Source: an uncultured bacterium (lineage in GTDB: Bacteria; Cyanobacteriota; Vampirovibrionia; Gastranaerophilales; Gastranaerophilaceae). From it: a stretch of DNA of 64,000 bases. Shown piece by piece: positions 9,301 to 16,991 of this stretch; within the stretch, counting starts at the first letter, position 1; every line of letters begins with the position of its first letter. Below the pieces are notes generated by a model. That model was given only the letters and a program-made list of their open reading frames with translations, searched no databases and was not told the DNA's origin. A program made the translations under genes and the position numbers. Where the stretch lies: the NCBI GenBank assembly GCA_948684385.1, contig CAPQCU010000002.1, positions 1 to 64,000 of the forward strand. Direction: 5' to 3'.

Positions 9301-10037
9301 ACTATTTGTTTGAAGAAGATGCAAAAAAATTAGTTGAATTGTTTGGTGAAAACATAGAAATATTAGAAGAATTATATTTCATGTATTTTGAATTACATGG
9401 AGAGCATACAGGATGTTTATTTGTTGAAATTCTTAATAGAGATTTAAACTTTTGGAATAAATTTACGTGTGAAATTGCAAAAGATATACATAAAAATGTT
9501 TGTTATAATAGGGTATTTGAACACATTTGGAAGCATGAAAAATATTCTGAGTTAATAGATATCGCAATTGATAATATGATATTAAAAAAAGAATATCCTA
9601 TCGTGGAATTTATTTCTGAAAAAATATTTCCAAAACAAAACAAAAGTGATACTTTAATCTTCGAACGTCAACAAAAATATATATCTAATTTTATTAAAAA
9701 TAGTGCCTTTGATGTAAAAAAACTTGATATTATTTTTTATATTATTGTTTATCGATTTGATGAATTAAAAAATAAATATATTCAGGAATTGTTTAAATAT
9801 AATGATAGTATAGAAGTTTTTGAAAAAATTCCAATAGAAAAGTCATCTTATTCTTGGAGTGGTAGTTTAATTCCTTTAATTGAGCAGCGAATTCGATCAC
9901 TTGAAAATATTAAAGCTAATTTAAAAGGTTCAAAGTTTATACAACATAGAAGCTATTTAGATAATTTGATTAATCGTAAAAAAGAAGAAATAAAGCGTGA
10001 AAGAAGAGAAGAATATTTAGAAAATATTTATAATTAG
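6324..10037 (+). CDS. Large STAND-type NTPase with PD-(D/E)XK-like N-terminus (Avs-like candidate)
   Basis: This is a 1237-aa three-part protein. Residues 1-180 look like a nuclease domain: GTPD at 51-54, then YGSVK at 69-73 where a typical enzyme has E/QxK, so the catalytic set may be altered. An NTPase core follows, with P-loop GVPGVGKT at 209-216 and LFLDD with D262-D263. The remaining 800 or more residues are helical and repeat-like with no named motif, as expected for a sensor arm. That order (effector, STAND ATPase, sensor) is shared with antiviral Avs proteins. The gene is much richer in A/T than the housekeeping part of the window, which suggests recent transfer. No partner gene is needed in known Avs systems. 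Confidence 0.75.
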   Translation: MSKINIIQQKIKELSGGEFQNLCDIYLYKKYNFPNICSLGTEDGTNKSTKGTPDSYVITSESKYILIMYGSVKNNSYKKLENDIKSCFYSKKLNLKREQIEKIICVYTSTNITPEQRETLNRLTDEIPLEIIDLGTLSYDLLEKFPSISNDILNVPIGSNQIFSVDEFITFYNKRSVSSPLDTKFLYREQEVNTMKEFICTNLATVVVGVPGVGKTKLVLETCKVLDTKGFQTYCVKSNGVSLEADLNIHFETPGNYILFLDDINEIRDIEYILSFIHTRKNDINIKLVATVRDYAKAKIIDTLFKYTKPQALKIEKFSNNEIKQILQQNYNINNPRYIEQICKIAQGNIRLAIMAAQRSISDGFIAITDVNQLFKSYYLNVLNDFNADTNIYCILFIIGFLGATNYKLNEITHILLKYFNIDENIFMDICDNLYLLEIIDKYENEILKINDQNFKDFILYYVLIEQKYISIEDLLNLTFPKYSTQIINVINMILRIFYSKENLNYIEEEVNKAWDNCNQEDEYYYVKHFFRLNLDRTLLFIQNRINSVEIMPYNIEKYNIRDRENNKVISAFEVEILSNFKRTQYCSDAIELLTKLFDKNAEYIHDVYIALSDSFSYDEDSYSDDYKIEYLLVDKLWELSAQGSKIKETLLLLSLSKSLMEIEKQITRNGLDNRSLIIQSINIIPTDGSLKLRRFIWEILYKLYKVHVYKPYVEECIFNYHVFGPDNKHRNKFIKFDMECFSKYFISKLKSIPFNLAAILYNLARNYDYLTISPPSDLLRYKENKEFMSLINILPTRHKRNSDWRTDDSKRKTSLFRQIKKYKKEDLNKFFKAYKKYETLTFCSPESIYSGLMDVFEQFKNSSELYSYIINLYFKEQIKTIYHPNYIVCNLFNLIGVKKTTAIIKKCRKDEKDLWLKAFYEEFPEAYINKLISSQLVEFTSSTLEKEQPRIISVYSLEKYLKYNKDIIKIISQIICKRTNPNKIIISTFIKDYLFEEDAKKLVELFGENIEILEELYFMYFELHGEHTGCLFVEILNRDLNFWNKFTCEIAKDIHKNVCYNRVFEHIWKHEKYSELIDIAIDNMILKKEYPIVEFISEKIFPKQNKSDTLIFERQQKYISNFIKNSAFDVKKLDIIFYIIVYRFDELKNKYIQELFKYNDSIEVFEKIPIEKSSYSWSGSLIPLIEQRIRSLENIKANLKGSKFIQHRSYLDNLINRKKEEIKRERREEYLENIYN

Positions 10038-10053
10038 AAGAATTTGTTTAAAA

Positions 10054-11115
10054 TTAGTAATTTAATTTCGTATACCACACCCCGCGGGTTTTACCGTGTT
10101 TAACCAAATAATTATTTTCAACCAGATTTACAAGGTGTTTTTTTATTGTATTAATATTAGTTCCTGTTAACTCTGCCAACTCAGAAATTGTTGCACGGTC
10201 TTTTGTTTCAAAAACTTCCATTATTTTTGCTGAAACTTCTGGTAAATCTAAATTAGATGATTGTTTAGTTTCAGCATGTTCTAATTTGTATTCCAGTCTG
10301 ATTTTCTGTTTTTGCAACGTTTTTAAGAAAAACATCAACCATGGCTCGTAGTTTGGTTCTGTCCTTAGAGTTGTTTGAGTTTGTCTTAATGCTCTATAAT
10401 AAGCTTCCTTATTATCTTCAACGATTGATTCTGTTGAACTGTATGGAATATATAAATATCCGGATTTTAATAATAAAAGATTGGTTAAAGCACGGGATAA
10501 TCTACCGTTTCCGTCTTGAAATGGGTGAATTGCAAGAAAATTAACTACAAAAACTCCAATAACAATCAAGGGATGATAAAATCTATCAGCCAAATTTTTA
10601 TTAGTCCAGTCAATAAGTTCTTGCATCTTTAAAGGTGTTTCAAAAGGAGTGGCAGTTTCAAAAACTACCCCCAATTCTTTACCTTCATTGTCGTAAGCAG
10701 CTACTGCATTGGAAATCTTTTTATATTCTCCTTTATGCTTTTCATCTTTTGAAGAATACTCCAGTAAGATTTTATGCAGCTGTTTAACATAGTTTTCCGA
10801 TAATGGAATTACTTCCCAATCCTCAAAAATTGTATCAGCAAGTTTTGCATAGCCTGCAACTTCTTCCTCGTCACGGTTTTTGAAAGATTGTTTGTTTATT
10901 TTTGAAAGCAGTTCTTCAACCTGTTTATCACTAAGCTTATTGCCTTCGATTCTATTTGAAGAACCAACACTTTCAATTGTTGCAACTTTTTTTAGTGCTT
11001 GCAACTTTTCAGGAGCCATTTGTCCTAAAAGTTTCCAACTACCTTTAAACTCGTCTATTTCAGAGATGATACTGAGCATTTGATTATTTATTTTAATATC
11101 AAGATTTTCTAGCAT
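10054..11115 (-). CDS. Second Fic protein with C-terminal winged helix
   Basis: The active-site motif HPFQDGNGRLSR is complete. A preceding helix has SSNRIEGNKLS, which fits the class II inhibitory (S/T)xxxE(G/N) motif. The last 60 residues (KIMEVFETKDRATISELAELTG...) form a winged-helix-like domain that may bind DNA or RNA. It differs from the Fic protein at 2691 in the N-terminal region, so the two are separate lineages and not a recent duplication. It is a single gene, facing the STAND NTPase tail to tail with 16 bp between them. Confidence 0.88.
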   Translation of the reverse strand: MLENLDIKINNQMLSIISEIDEFKGSWKLLGQMAPEKLQALKKVATIESVGSSNRIEGNKLSDKQVEELLSKINKQSFKNRDEEEVAGYAKLADTIFEDWEVIPLSENYVKQLHKILLEYSSKDEKHKGEYKKISNAVAAYDNEGKELGVVFETATPFETPLKMQELIDWTNKNLADRFYHPLIVIGVFVVNFLAIHPFQDGNGRLSRALTNLLLLKSGYLYIPYSSTESIVEDNKEAYYRALRQTQTTLRTEPNYEPWLMFFLKTLQKQKIRLEYKLEHAETKQSSNLDLPEVSAKIMEVFETKDRATISELAELTGTNINTIKKHLVNLVENNYLVKHGKTRGVWYTKLNY

Positions 11116-11191
11116 AATAATACCTAATTAGACCTAATATGACCTGATAATATATTATTTTTATCTAATTGTCAACTAAAATATTTACAAA

Positions 11192-11224
11192 AAACAGGCG
11201 TTCAGGGTTCCTAAACGCCTGTTT
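11192..11224 (-). terminator. Rho-independent terminator after the DUF5681 gene
   Basis: Arms AAACAGGCGTT (11192-11202) and its exact complement (11214-11224) enclose an 11-base loop. Read on the minus strand the stem is followed by a T-run (CCTGTTTTTTG). It ends the ParB-methyltransferase/DUF5681 unit and separates it from the Fic gene. Confidence 0.8.
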
Positions 11225-11236
11225 CGTCAGATTCCC

Positions 11237-11710
11237 TTATTCCTGCTGTTTCATTAGCTCTCTATACATCTTATCCATTTCCTCATACAAGAAATTCTTA
11301 AGCTCAGCCTGCCGTTCCGGTGATATCGCGGGTTCTTCTTGTATCGCCCGCTTGACTATCATTTCTTTATATTCCAGAACATCTGTTTTATACATTTGTT
11401 CGGCAACGATCTTTCTGGAGTAGCCTTTTTCATTTTTTATAGCATCGTTAACAATAGCTTTTCCAAGAAGCTCGTATTTTGACATTTTAATAGTCTTGCC
11501 ATTATCTTTTATTGTTACTGAATCAGCCAGCTCAAGCATTATTGCTTCGTGTAAAGACTTAGGAATAAGCTTTTTCTTGCGACCAGCCGGATTTCCTGAC
11601 TGCCCTTTCTTGAACCTGGTGTCTTTAGGCGGGTTTTTATAACCCACCTTAGCCTCGTTATATTTTTCTACTATTTCATTAATCTTCTGATCCATCATTA
11701 TCTCCTTCAA
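11237..11710 (-). CDS. DUF5681 phage-type protein
   Basis: The box FKKGQSGNPAGRKKK near residue 30 is the hallmark of DUF5681 proteins, which sit next to terminase or portal genes in many phages and prophages. The rest is charged and helical. The start overlaps the end of the ParB-methyltransferase gene by 32 bases in another frame, so both are in one transcript. No terminase is visible nearby, so this is probably a leftover of a prophage. Confidence 0.75.
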   Translation of the reverse strand: MKEIMMDQKINEIVEKYNEAKVGYKNPPKDTRFKKGQSGNPAGRKKKLIPKSLHEAIMLELADSVTIKDNGKTIKMSKYELLGKAIVNDAIKNEKGYSRKIVAEQMYKTDVLEYKEMIVKRAIQEEPAISPERQAELKNFLYEEMDKMYRELMKQQE

Positions 11711-13103
11711 TATTTAAATCTGGTAGTTGTACTTCTGTTGGGGCTACATTTACCCCCTTGTTTTCTACAGTATAATTTTTGATTAATTTAGCGGTTTTAC
11801 CGGTTTCTTTTTGCCAACGCCATATGATCACATCGCAATATTGCGGGTCTAACTCTATAATTCGCGCTCTGCGCTTGCATCTTTCAGCTGCAATTAGAGT
11901 TGAGCCACTCCCGCCGAAACAATCAAGTACAATGTCATTTTTTGACGATGTGTCAAGTAAAAGATCTAATATTAAAGGCACGCTCTTCCCCGAAGGGTGG
12001 AGCTTAAGCAATTCCAGCGACTTTGGATTCGTTGCCCGTATTCCCGGATAATCAAGTACATTTGTTCGATAACGCCCATATTTCCCGAGCTTAATGTTAT
12101 TCTGATGCTTGCCCTTTTTCTTAAAAACCGGAATTAGTTCATGTTGAGAGCGGTAAAGCCCACCTTGACCACCTACGCCTTTGTTCCAAACTAGTATATT
12201 CATTAGTTCCGGATACACTTTCTTACCTTCAGTAAGTAGTGTATTAATTCCACGCCAGTCTATGAAATAATAGGCTAAACATCCCGGGGCAGAGAATTTT
12301 TCAAGGTTTTTCATGGCTGTATTAAGAAATTCTGCGAACTGTTCGTTGCTCATTTCACCCGAAGCCATTGCAAATTCTTTGTGATTAGTTTTGCAAACAA
12401 AGCCTTTAATCTTACAATTATACGGCGGATCTGTAATAACAATATGAGCTGTTTCACCTTGCATCACGATTACGTATGATTTCTCACACAAAGAATCGCC
12501 ACAGTAAAGAAAATGGTCTCCAAGTCGGTATAAATCCCCGAGCTTAACAATTGACGGAATGTTCGCATCTAACCAGGTTTCATCCTCTTCATCTTTTTCG
12601 TGAGTCGAACTTTCATCGTTCTCAAAATGCAAGATCTCGTCGTAATCAATTGCATCAAATCCGATTTCTTCAAGCTCATAATCAAGTTCTAAAAGCTTGT
12701 CAATTTCGGACTTCAAAACCGAATAATCCCATTCTGAATCTTCCGCCAGCCTGTTATCAAGTAATCTAATTGCATTGGCTTCGGTTTCGGATATATTTCG
12801 GAGAATTATCACCGGAATTCGAGTCATTCCCACCTCTTTAGCTGCAAGGATTCTCAGATAACCGGAGATTAAGCAATTCCGTTCGTCAATGATAATCGGA
12901 TTTGAATATCCGACCTTTTTGATTGCCTGAACAAGTTTGCTTAACTGTTTTTTCGAGTGTTTTTTGCTTAGATTATTCGGAATAATAATCTCTGAAAGAT
13001 TAATCATTTCGAAATTAGATCTTCCGTTTTCAGCAAAGTGACGCAGAATTTCTGCCATTTGCTCTTTTGTTCCCATCTCGGGAATTTGCTTTAACTTTGA
13101 CAT
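11679..13103 (-). CDS. ParB-domain DNA methyltransferase (N4/N6 type)
   Basis: Residues 35-140 form a ParB-like domain (SGYLRILAAKEVG). After a linker come the methyltransferase motifs in beta order: DPPY in AHIVITDPPYNCKIKG, then LDCFGGSGSTLIAAE near residue 390. This is the usual phage-borne DNA adenine or N4-cytosine methyltransferase with a ParB module, probably protecting phage DNA from restriction. A strong ribosome-binding site (AAAGGAG) precedes the ATG. It is the first gene of a two-gene minus-strand unit with the DUF5681 protein. The recognition sequence cannot be read from the protein. Confidence 0.88.
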   Translation of the reverse strand: MSKLKQIPEMGTKEQMAEILRHFAENGRSNFEMINLSEIIIPNNLSKKHSKKQLSKLVQAIKKVGYSNPIIIDERNCLISGYLRILAAKEVGMTRIPVIILRNISETEANAIRLLDNRLAEDSEWDYSVLKSEIDKLLELDYELEEIGFDAIDYDEILHFENDESSTHEKDEEDETWLDANIPSIVKLGDLYRLGDHFLYCGDSLCEKSYVIVMQGETAHIVITDPPYNCKIKGFVCKTNHKEFAMASGEMSNEQFAEFLNTAMKNLEKFSAPGCLAYYFIDWRGINTLLTEGKKVYPELMNILVWNKGVGGQGGLYRSQHELIPVFKKKGKHQNNIKLGKYGRYRTNVLDYPGIRATNPKSLELLKLHPSGKSVPLILDLLLDTSSKNDIVLDCFGGSGSTLIAAERCKRRARIIELDPQYCDVIIWRWQKETGKTAKLIKNYTVENKGVNVAPTEVQLPDLNIEGDNDGSED

Positions 13104-13213
13104 AATATGTCTCCTTTTAATTTAGTACGCCTAAATTTCTTTAGACAACCAGTCTTTCTGGCTAACAAAATTTAAAGGAGAGTTTATATACGCAAATGTG
13201 AAAAACTAAAATA

Positions 13214-13242
13214 TTGACAAACAGGGCGTTTGAGGCTAAACT
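13214..13242 (+). promoter_or_regulatory. Sigma-70-type promoter
   Basis: TTGACA at 13214-13219 is followed after exactly 17 bases by TAAACT at 13237-13242. Transcription would begin near 13249, right at the palindrome at 13250-13270. It points to the Zn-ribbon gene and is 110 bp upstream of the divergent methyltransferase start. Confidence 0.7.
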
Positions 13243-13249
13243 ATAAAAA

Positions 13250-13270
13250 CCACTATTTTGCGAATAGTGG
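13250..13270. promoter_or_regulatory. Palindrome at the transcription start
   Basis: The arms CCACTATT and AATAGTGG (8 bp) are separated by 5 bases and sit at the predicted start site of the promoter at 13214-13242. A repressor bound here would block the promoter; alternatively it is a 5' hairpin in the transcript. Confidence 0.45.
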
Positions 13271-13287
13271 AATATGAGGCAAAAGAT

Positions 13288-13917
13288 ATGGTAGACAGTC
13301 GAATTATAAAAGGTAAAAAACGGTATTACTGCAGTAAATGTGGCGAATATGCAGCAGTTAGTAAAGGTAAAAATCTTTCAAAGCTCAAATGCGAAGCGTA
13401 TGGAAAAGTCTCTACGCCATCTTCTGACAAAGGATGCTATACCGCTAATGAATTATTAGTGCTAAAAACGATTTTAACATTATTTGAACTTTGGAATAAC
13501 AACAGTAGAGATATAAAATCTCTTTCAATCGCGGATTTGACGAAATATATTAAATCACAGGATTTTGAGATATTAATTAATAAATATAGGCTTAGTATGA
13601 GAGAGCTTTGCAATAAGTATGAGTCTAAAGAATGTCACATAGAAAATAATCTGGATGATTTTATGGTTATGACGATCTCTGATGAGTTTAATATAGAATT
13701 CCGCAAAGATCTGCTGCAAATAGGTCAAGCTGTTGAATTAAAAGATTGTAAGTTGGGAGTTCTTTCTAATCAAAAAGAACGTTTTGTGCAAGAAGAATTA
13801 GAGAAACTTGAGAAAAGCAGGCTCAAACTCGCTCAAAGAGGTGTTCGCCCAACGGGACATGGTAGATCTCTTTTATCAAATGAGCCTAAATTAGCGGATT
13901 ATAAAACTTTAAGCTAA
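13288..13917 (+). CDS. Zn-ribbon protein of unknown function
   Basis: I do not recognise the family. Residues 10-40 hold CSKCGEYAAV and then KCEAYGK, which could form a small zinc ribbon although the second knuckle lacks one cysteine. The remainder is helical and charged. An upstream TTG at 13258 is in frame but falls inside the palindrome; the ATG at 13288 is preferred because GAGG lies 8 bases before it. It stands alone behind its own promoter. A phage-type regulator is plausible but not shown. Confidence 0.6.
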   Translation: MVDSRIIKGKKRYYCSKCGEYAAVSKGKNLSKLKCEAYGKVSTPSSDKGCYTANELLVLKTILTLFELWNNNSRDIKSLSIADLTKYIKSQDFEILINKYRLSMRELCNKYESKECHIENNLDDFMVMTISDEFNIEFRKDLLQIGQAVELKDCKLGVLSNQKERFVQEELEKLEKSRLKLAQRGVRPTGHGRSLLSNEPKLADYKTLS

Positions 13918-14012
13918 TTCAAACTTATATTCACAAATCTAAGCCCGATATAATAAATCTTTTCATCCCGATTAATGCACATTGCATAGTCTTGATAAAT
14001 ACGGTTCGGATT

Positions 14013-14381
14013 CTAGAAAGTGTAGAGCAGAACATCGACTTCGCCTGTAATCTGGTTAGTTGCTTTGGCACCAAACGAACTTTTGTCTTTAGCTGTAATA
14101 CATTTCCCGCTATCGCCAAATAAATGTGCTTCGTACCAGACGTAGTAATTTCTCATTATTACCTGCTTAACGTCTTTGTCAAAGCAATCGTCCGCAATGT
14201 GCCTGCCAATTCTACTGTCCAGAAATTCTCTGATTTCTTCTGCTTCTTTGCCGGATAAAAGCGAGAGCGTTGCAAATGCAAGATTCCATCTCTTCTGAGT
14301 TTCCTCTTCTTCATAATCCAACCTGGTTGTACCCCAGAATCCGTGTTCCTGATTGTGTGATTCTAAAACTTCTATTTCCAT
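14013..14381 (-). CDS. Small protein of unknown function (122 aa), phage context
   Basis: An acidic soluble protein with no recognised motif. It has a helix-rich middle (ATLSLLSGKEAEEIREFLDSRIG) and a beta-like end. It lies between phage-type genes and the glycosyltransferase cassette, so it may be the last remnant of the phage cargo. The start ATG has AAAGGACGG about 5 bases before it. Confidence 0.5.
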   Translation of the reverse strand: MEIEVLESHNQEHGFWGTTRLDYEEEETQKRWNLAFATLSLLSGKEAEEIREFLDSRIGRHIADDCFDKDVKQVIMRNYYVWYEAHLFGDSGKCITAKDKSSFGAKATNQITGEVDVLLYTF

Positions 14382-14471
14382 ATCGCCGTCCTTTCTGTTC
14401 TACTAACATTAATCGATTGGAACGCAGAAGTTATCAAGGGTTTGCGGGGCTATTGTATCATTTGGACATAA

Positions 14472-14909
14472 TTAGTTAAATATATCAGGCGAAAGTTCTA
14501 TTTCGGGGTGTTTTTCTTGTAAATACTTTTGTATTTGTGGATAAACTTTTTGATGTTGATTTTTAATTGTACAAATGATTTTATCAGGTTTAATTTTCGA
14601 TATTTCTTCTGGTGCTACAATTAAACAGGAATTTATTTTAGTACCCCATATTTTTTCATTATTATCAATAATATATTTTATGTTAGATTTTAATGTTGTT
14701 TCGAAGAGTATTTTTAAAAAATTACTATTTCCCCAGAAAGCAATATTTTGTTTCTTTAACCTGACAACATATAAATTGGCAAATAATTTAATAAGGTATT
14801 TTAAGTTAACACAAAGAATTTTTGCAAATAAGATTTTAGTAAAATAAGGACTAATTTCTTTTGCTAAATTCATCCATTCTTTTTGGTATGATTCTTCATA
14901 GCAATCCAT
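14472..14909 (-). CDS. Orphan copy of a glycosyltransferase tail domain
   Basis: The last 85 residues (IAFWGNSNFLKILFE... to HPEIELSPDIFN) match the C-terminal domain of the GT2 protein at 16988-18235, which has VMLWGASFFIQKVL... and YPDIELLPNIF in the same places. Both look like small Rossmann-type folds. The GT2 catalytic part is missing here. An open frame continues upstream of this ATG into the Stealth gene with no start codon, so the gene may be a 5'-truncated glycosyltransferase. Last gene of the cassette. Confidence 0.55.
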   Translation of the reverse strand: MDCYEESYQKEWMNLAKEISPYFTKILFAKILCVNLKYLIKLFANLYVVRLKKQNIAFWGNSNFLKILFETTLKSNIKYIIDNNEKIWGTKINSCLIVAPEEISKIKPDKIICTIKNQHQKVYPQIQKYLQEKHPEIELSPDIFN

Positions 14910-14971
14910 TAAAATTCTAACTTTATTAAATTTGCAAGTATTTAAATTATTTAAAAAAGTAGTTGCATGTT

Positions 14972-16012
14972 TTAATCTTGCTTTAAGAATTTGATGCGAT
15001 TTGGGGTAAATATATTTTTGTGATCAGGCTGTTCCTGAGTTCTTGATATTATATCATTAGTTTCCCAAGATTGTTTTTCAGGATAGAGTATTTGCAATAG
15101 TTCAGGTAAATTTTTTCTGTGTATATCTAATGTTAACTCACTATCATTAATACATAATAGCTTAGGTTTTTTGTCTTTAATAATTTTATGCATTACATTT
15201 TTATTTCCTAATGTCAGATATAAATTGCTTACATGAGAAGTAAGTTCTTGTTTTTGTATGGATACATCTTCAAAAAAATTGCATTTTTTACATTCAAGCA
15301 TATACATATCGATAATAGGGTGTTGTATAGATCCATACATCCTGAATTTTTTTTGTGATGTTTCTGCAAATTCTTTAGCAAATATTTTTTTACATTCAAG
15401 GAAATAACTTTTTCTATATGCCTCAATACAATGTATTGGTTCTAATTTTAAGTAGTCCTTCCGTGTTGCAAACTTTGATGAAAATGTATTAACGGTAAAA
15501 ATATATGATTGCTTATATAAACAATTTTTAATATCATTGGTTGACCAATTCAGAGGTCGCATTTTTACAATAGGATTCTTATTTTTATCAAAAAAATCTT
15601 CAGGAATTACGTTTGATGCAAAAAATTTATCATCATTTGCCAGTAAAAAGTATTCAGACAAGTCCGGTATATTAGCTATGCAAGTTTCAATTGCTTCGCT
15701 GTTAAAACAAGGTAAGCAATCTTCCGGTAGAATTTCTTTATGATCTACTATTTTTATTTTAGGATGCTTTATATCAAGCCATTTCGGAATTTGATTATCT
15801 GTTATGATAAAAATTTTATTTATCCAAGGTGCATACATTTCTGCAGAACGTAATGAGAATCTTAATTCTTCATTATCAAAGAATCTGCAATCATTATTTT
15901 CTCTAATAGATGATATTTTAAGTTTATCAGCCCAATAACGTCTTTTTTCCTGCCATTTTTCATCTTTATTATTAACCCAAAGATAAACCAAATCAATTTT
16001 GAGATATTGCAT
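14972..16012 (-). CDS. Stealth-family capsule phosphotransferase
   Basis: The four conserved regions of Stealth proteins can be followed: IDLVYLWVN at the start, then FSLRSAEMYAPWINKIFI and ITDNQIPKWLD, then FLLANDDKFF, and a C-terminal region rich in His and Lys. Stealth enzymes transfer sugar-1-phosphate to build phosphodiester-linked capsule or exopolysaccharide. It overlaps the upstream GT4-like gene by 20 bp, so the cassette is one operon. The sugar is not predictable. Confidence 0.82.
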   Translation of the reverse strand: MQYLKIDLVYLWVNNKDEKWQEKRRYWADKLKISSIRENNDCRFFDNEELRFSLRSAEMYAPWINKIFIITDNQIPKWLDIKHPKIKIVDHKEILPEDCLPCFNSEAIETCIANIPDLSEYFLLANDDKFFASNVIPEDFFDKNKNPIVKMRPLNWSTNDIKNCLYKQSYIFTVNTFSSKFATRKDYLKLEPIHCIEAYRKSYFLECKKIFAKEFAETSQKKFRMYGSIQHPIIDMYMLECKKCNFFEDVSIQKQELTSHVSNLYLTLGNKNVMHKIIKDKKPKLLCINDSELTLDIHRKNLPELLQILYPEKQSWETNDIISRTQEQPDHKNIFTPNRIKFLKQD

Positions 16013-16991
16013 TTGTATCTCCTTTAAAGCGTGTATATGGATTAAACATTAATGAGCTATCATTATATAATTTTAATAAATCACTTAAATAATAATTGTC
16101 ATAATTTTGCTCAATTTGCTTAAAGATATTAGAAATATTTTCATATGTTGCCTTTTGGAATGTAACAAAATTCTGGTTTGAAAGCTTTTCAAAGTTGGTT
16201 TTATTTAAAACTTCAGCATAAAAATTCCTATTTCTTTCATATATTAAAATAAGTGGAATACCATTTGCTATTAAATCCATTGCAAGATATCCGCCTCTTG
16301 CAAATGCAACAGAAAATTTGTTAGCTGAAAGATATGAGTCTATATCAACAAATCCATCATAAATTATATTTGGGTGTTCGAATTCATTAAATTGCTCACT
16401 ACCAATAATATGTATATGATAATCATAAGGAATTTGTTTTATAATCATATTAAGATATTCTTGATTTTCCAGATTAGTAATGCAAAATAAAATTTTTTTA
16501 TTAGCATCAAAATTCATGCTTGATTTTTTATTTTGTATTGAGTAATAATTTTTAAAAAAATAAATTTTATCCGCATATTGTGGATAAAGTAGTTTAAATA
16601 TTTCTATTAATTTTTTTGATACTGCATAAAAAACATCAATCTTATCCCCAAATTGGGCTATGTTATCACGAAAAGATGCTTCGCCATGCAGTGTATAGAG
16701 GAGTGTTTTATTATCTAACAAATGTAAGTTTTTTAATTCATTAAAAACGAAAAATGGGTGCATACTAATAATATCAGCATTATTGATAGCATCGTCAAGG
16801 TTATCCCAGTTATAAATTTTATTAAAAAAATTTGAAGGAGCTATCCGCATTTCATTTATTGGAGTTTTGGTTAATAAACTATAAGAAAAATTTTTATAAA
16901 ATCTTTCGATTATTGTATTGATACGAATTTCTAGTCCTCCACCACAAAAATTTGGTGACATGACTAAGATTCTTTTTTTGTTATTACTCAT
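15993..16991 (-). CDS. GT4-like glycosyltransferase
   Basis: It opens with KRILVMSPNFCGGGLEIRI, a glycine-rich first strand typical of GT-B enzymes, and has a middle region NKTLLYTLHGEASFRD and YAVSKKLIEIF like GT4 acceptor domains. The C-terminal donor-site Glu motif is weak. It starts inside the stop of the GT2 gene (4-bp ATGA-type overlap) and ends 20 bp inside the Stealth gene. Expected to add a sugar to a surface polysaccharide at the cytoplasmic side. Confidence 0.7.
   Translation of the reverse strand: MSNNKKRILVMSPNFCGGGLEIRINTIIERFYKNFSYSLLTKTPINEMRIAPSNFFNKIYNWDNLDDAINNADIISMHPFFVFNELKNLHLLDNKTLLYTLHGEASFRDNIAQFGDKIDVFYAVSKKLIEIFKLLYPQYADKIYFFKNYYSIQNKKSSMNFDANKKILFCITNLENQEYLNMIIKQIPYDYHIHIIGSEQFNEFEHPNIIYDGFVDIDSYLSANKFSVAFARGGYLAMDLIANGIPLILIYERNRNFYAEVLNKTNFEKLSNQNFVTFQKATYENISNIFKQIEQNYDNYYLSDLLKLYNDSSLMFNPYTRFKGDTNAISQN

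Noticed and set aside
14430..14470. CAAGGGTTT word shared with 50420 as an att core
   Set aside because: Only nine bases are shared, and no integrase is placed appropriately at 50.4 kb.
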